A stretch of 5,790 nt of DNA from Verrucomicrobia bacterium 12-59-8 (GTDB lineage Bacteria > Verrucomicrobiota > Verrucomicrobiae > Verrucomicrobiales > Verrucomicrobiaceae): positions 1-5,790 of the forward strand of contig NCCR01000334.1 of NCBI GenBank assembly GCA_002279765.1. The letters are read 5' to 3'. This document shows, in pieces, positions 5,262-5,790 of this stretch. The notes under the pieces are model-generated. The model was not told where the DNA came from and made no database searches. It worked only from the letters and a program-made list of their open reading frames with translations. Position numbers and translations under genes: made by a program. How positions within the stretch are numbered: the stretch's first letter is position 1; the number at the start of each line of letters is the position of its first letter.

Positions 5262-5790
5262 CTATTCGTCGCCGAGATAGGAGTCTTCCAGGATGTTGTA
5301 GGTTTGCATGATGCGCTTGTGCGCGGCCTCCGCCAGTTCACGCTTGAGCACCAGCGGCCGGTTCTTTTCCAGCAGCACGATCTCGATGAACGGCTTGTCC
5401 TTTCTCTCCAGCGCGGTCTGCACATCCTTGAGCGACCTGATCTTCACTCCGTTGATTTCATCCACGATGCTGTGCGCATAAGGCGTGAGCCACGTGTTCA
5501 CTTCATCCGGCAGCACGTTCGTCAGCACCACCGGCTCCGGCCTCTCCACGTAGAGCTTGTCGGTCAGGAAGTTGTCGAAGACGTAGTTCACCGTGTCGTC
5601 GCGCATCTGGTGCGCATCCATCAGGTTGCGGTCCAGCGGCTGAAACACCAGCCCTGCATTCACGATGTAGCGCGGGCGCTGGTTGTACTGCGCGCCGAGG
5701 CGCACATACGGGTCAAAGCGCTTCAGCGTCACCGTCGCCTCCATCTTCTTGCCCTCGCGCAAATACTTCAGCTTGATCGTGTCGCCGGCG
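5262..5790 (-). CDS. Deg9/HtrA-type PDZ serine protease family protein, 3' part only
   Basis: The frame runs in from the window edge, so only the last 175 residues are seen; TTG 5762 is an internal Leu codon, not a start. The fragment opens with the last strands of a PDZ domain (GDTIKLKYLREGKKMEATVT). It continues with RPRYIVNAGLVFQPLDRNLM, EPVVLTNVLPDEVNTW and the second PDZ-like segment IVDEINGVKIRSLKDVQTAL, and ends in AHKRIMQTYNI. This order is the C-terminal layout of plant Deg9 and its bacterial relatives, which are ATP-independent serine proteases. The same blocks occur in the downstream gene, so the two are tandem paralogues in one operon. The protease domain lies outside the window, so whether this copy has the catalytic triad cannot be judged; inferring that it does rests on its more canonical C-terminus, including the K/RI..TYNI end. 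Confidence 0.85.
   Translation of the reverse strand, partial: AGDTIKLKYLREGKKMEATVTLKRFDPYVRLGAQYNQRPRYIVNAGLVFQPLDRNLMDAHQMRDDTVNYVFDNFLTDKLYVERPEPVVLTNVLPDEVNTWLTPYAHSIVDEINGVKIRSLKDVQTALERKDKPFIEIVLLEKNRPLVLKRELAEAAHKRIMQTYNILEDSYLGDE

Noticed and set aside
4493..5311. 272-codon plus-strand open frame opposite the Deg-like gene
   Set aside because: The translation is rich in His, Arg and Gln and lacks domains, while the opposite strand has a signal peptide, protease-like and PDZ domains.
5216..5425. N-terminal extension of the pseudoprotease frame to 5425
   Set aside because: The extra 70 residues are Arg/Ser/Trp-rich, overlap the upstream Deg gene in another frame and would bury the signal peptide at 5215.

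Overview
The window looks like chromosomal DNA of a GC-rich bacterium. The best guess is Verrucomicrobiota, of the Prosthecobacter/Verrucomicrobium type. That guess rests on the style of the proteins (Deg9-type PDZ proteases, a bacterial copy of the fungal-type cystathionine gamma-synthase, a signal peptide ending LPAQ) and on starts that mostly lack a visible Shine-Dalgarno sequence. It is an inference, since no rRNA or marker gene is present. Two gene blocks point towards each other and meet near position 2710-2810.

Plus-strand block (54-2713): two PLP-dependent enzymes of the Cys/Met-metabolism family, overlapping by ATGA and so almost certainly co-translated. The first (388 aa) is a classical trans-sulfuration enzyme of the cystathionine lyase / methionine gamma-lyase type. 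The second (498 aa) is a divergent, long cystathionine gamma-synthase resembling fungal Str2/Met-7. Together they would suit forward transsulfuration: activated homoserine plus cysteine gives cystathionine, which gives homocysteine for methionine.

Minus-strand block, read from the right edge: (i) the 3' part of a Deg9/HtrA-type PDZ protein, cut by the window end; (ii) a complete 517-aa exported paralogue that keeps the protease-like and PDZ architecture but appears to have lost the catalytic His and Asp and the GNSGGP signature, so it is a probable pseudoprotease; (iii) a small uncharacterised protein (about 75 aa) overlapping by ATGA with (iv) an AbiEii-like nucleotidyltransferase. The 5' end of (iv) lies in three different frames and needs two single-base corrections to be whole. 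Genes (iii) and (iv) look like a mobile two-gene toxin/antitoxin-like pair, visibly more AT-rich than their surroundings.

Between the two blocks lies a short stretch (2699-2791, minus strand) that reads like the C-terminal end of an otherwise missing protein. No tRNA, rRNA, CRISPR array, insertion sequence or convincing terminator was seen. The strongest leads are the active/inactive-looking tandem Deg pair and the double-frameshifted AbiEii-like gene with its small partner.
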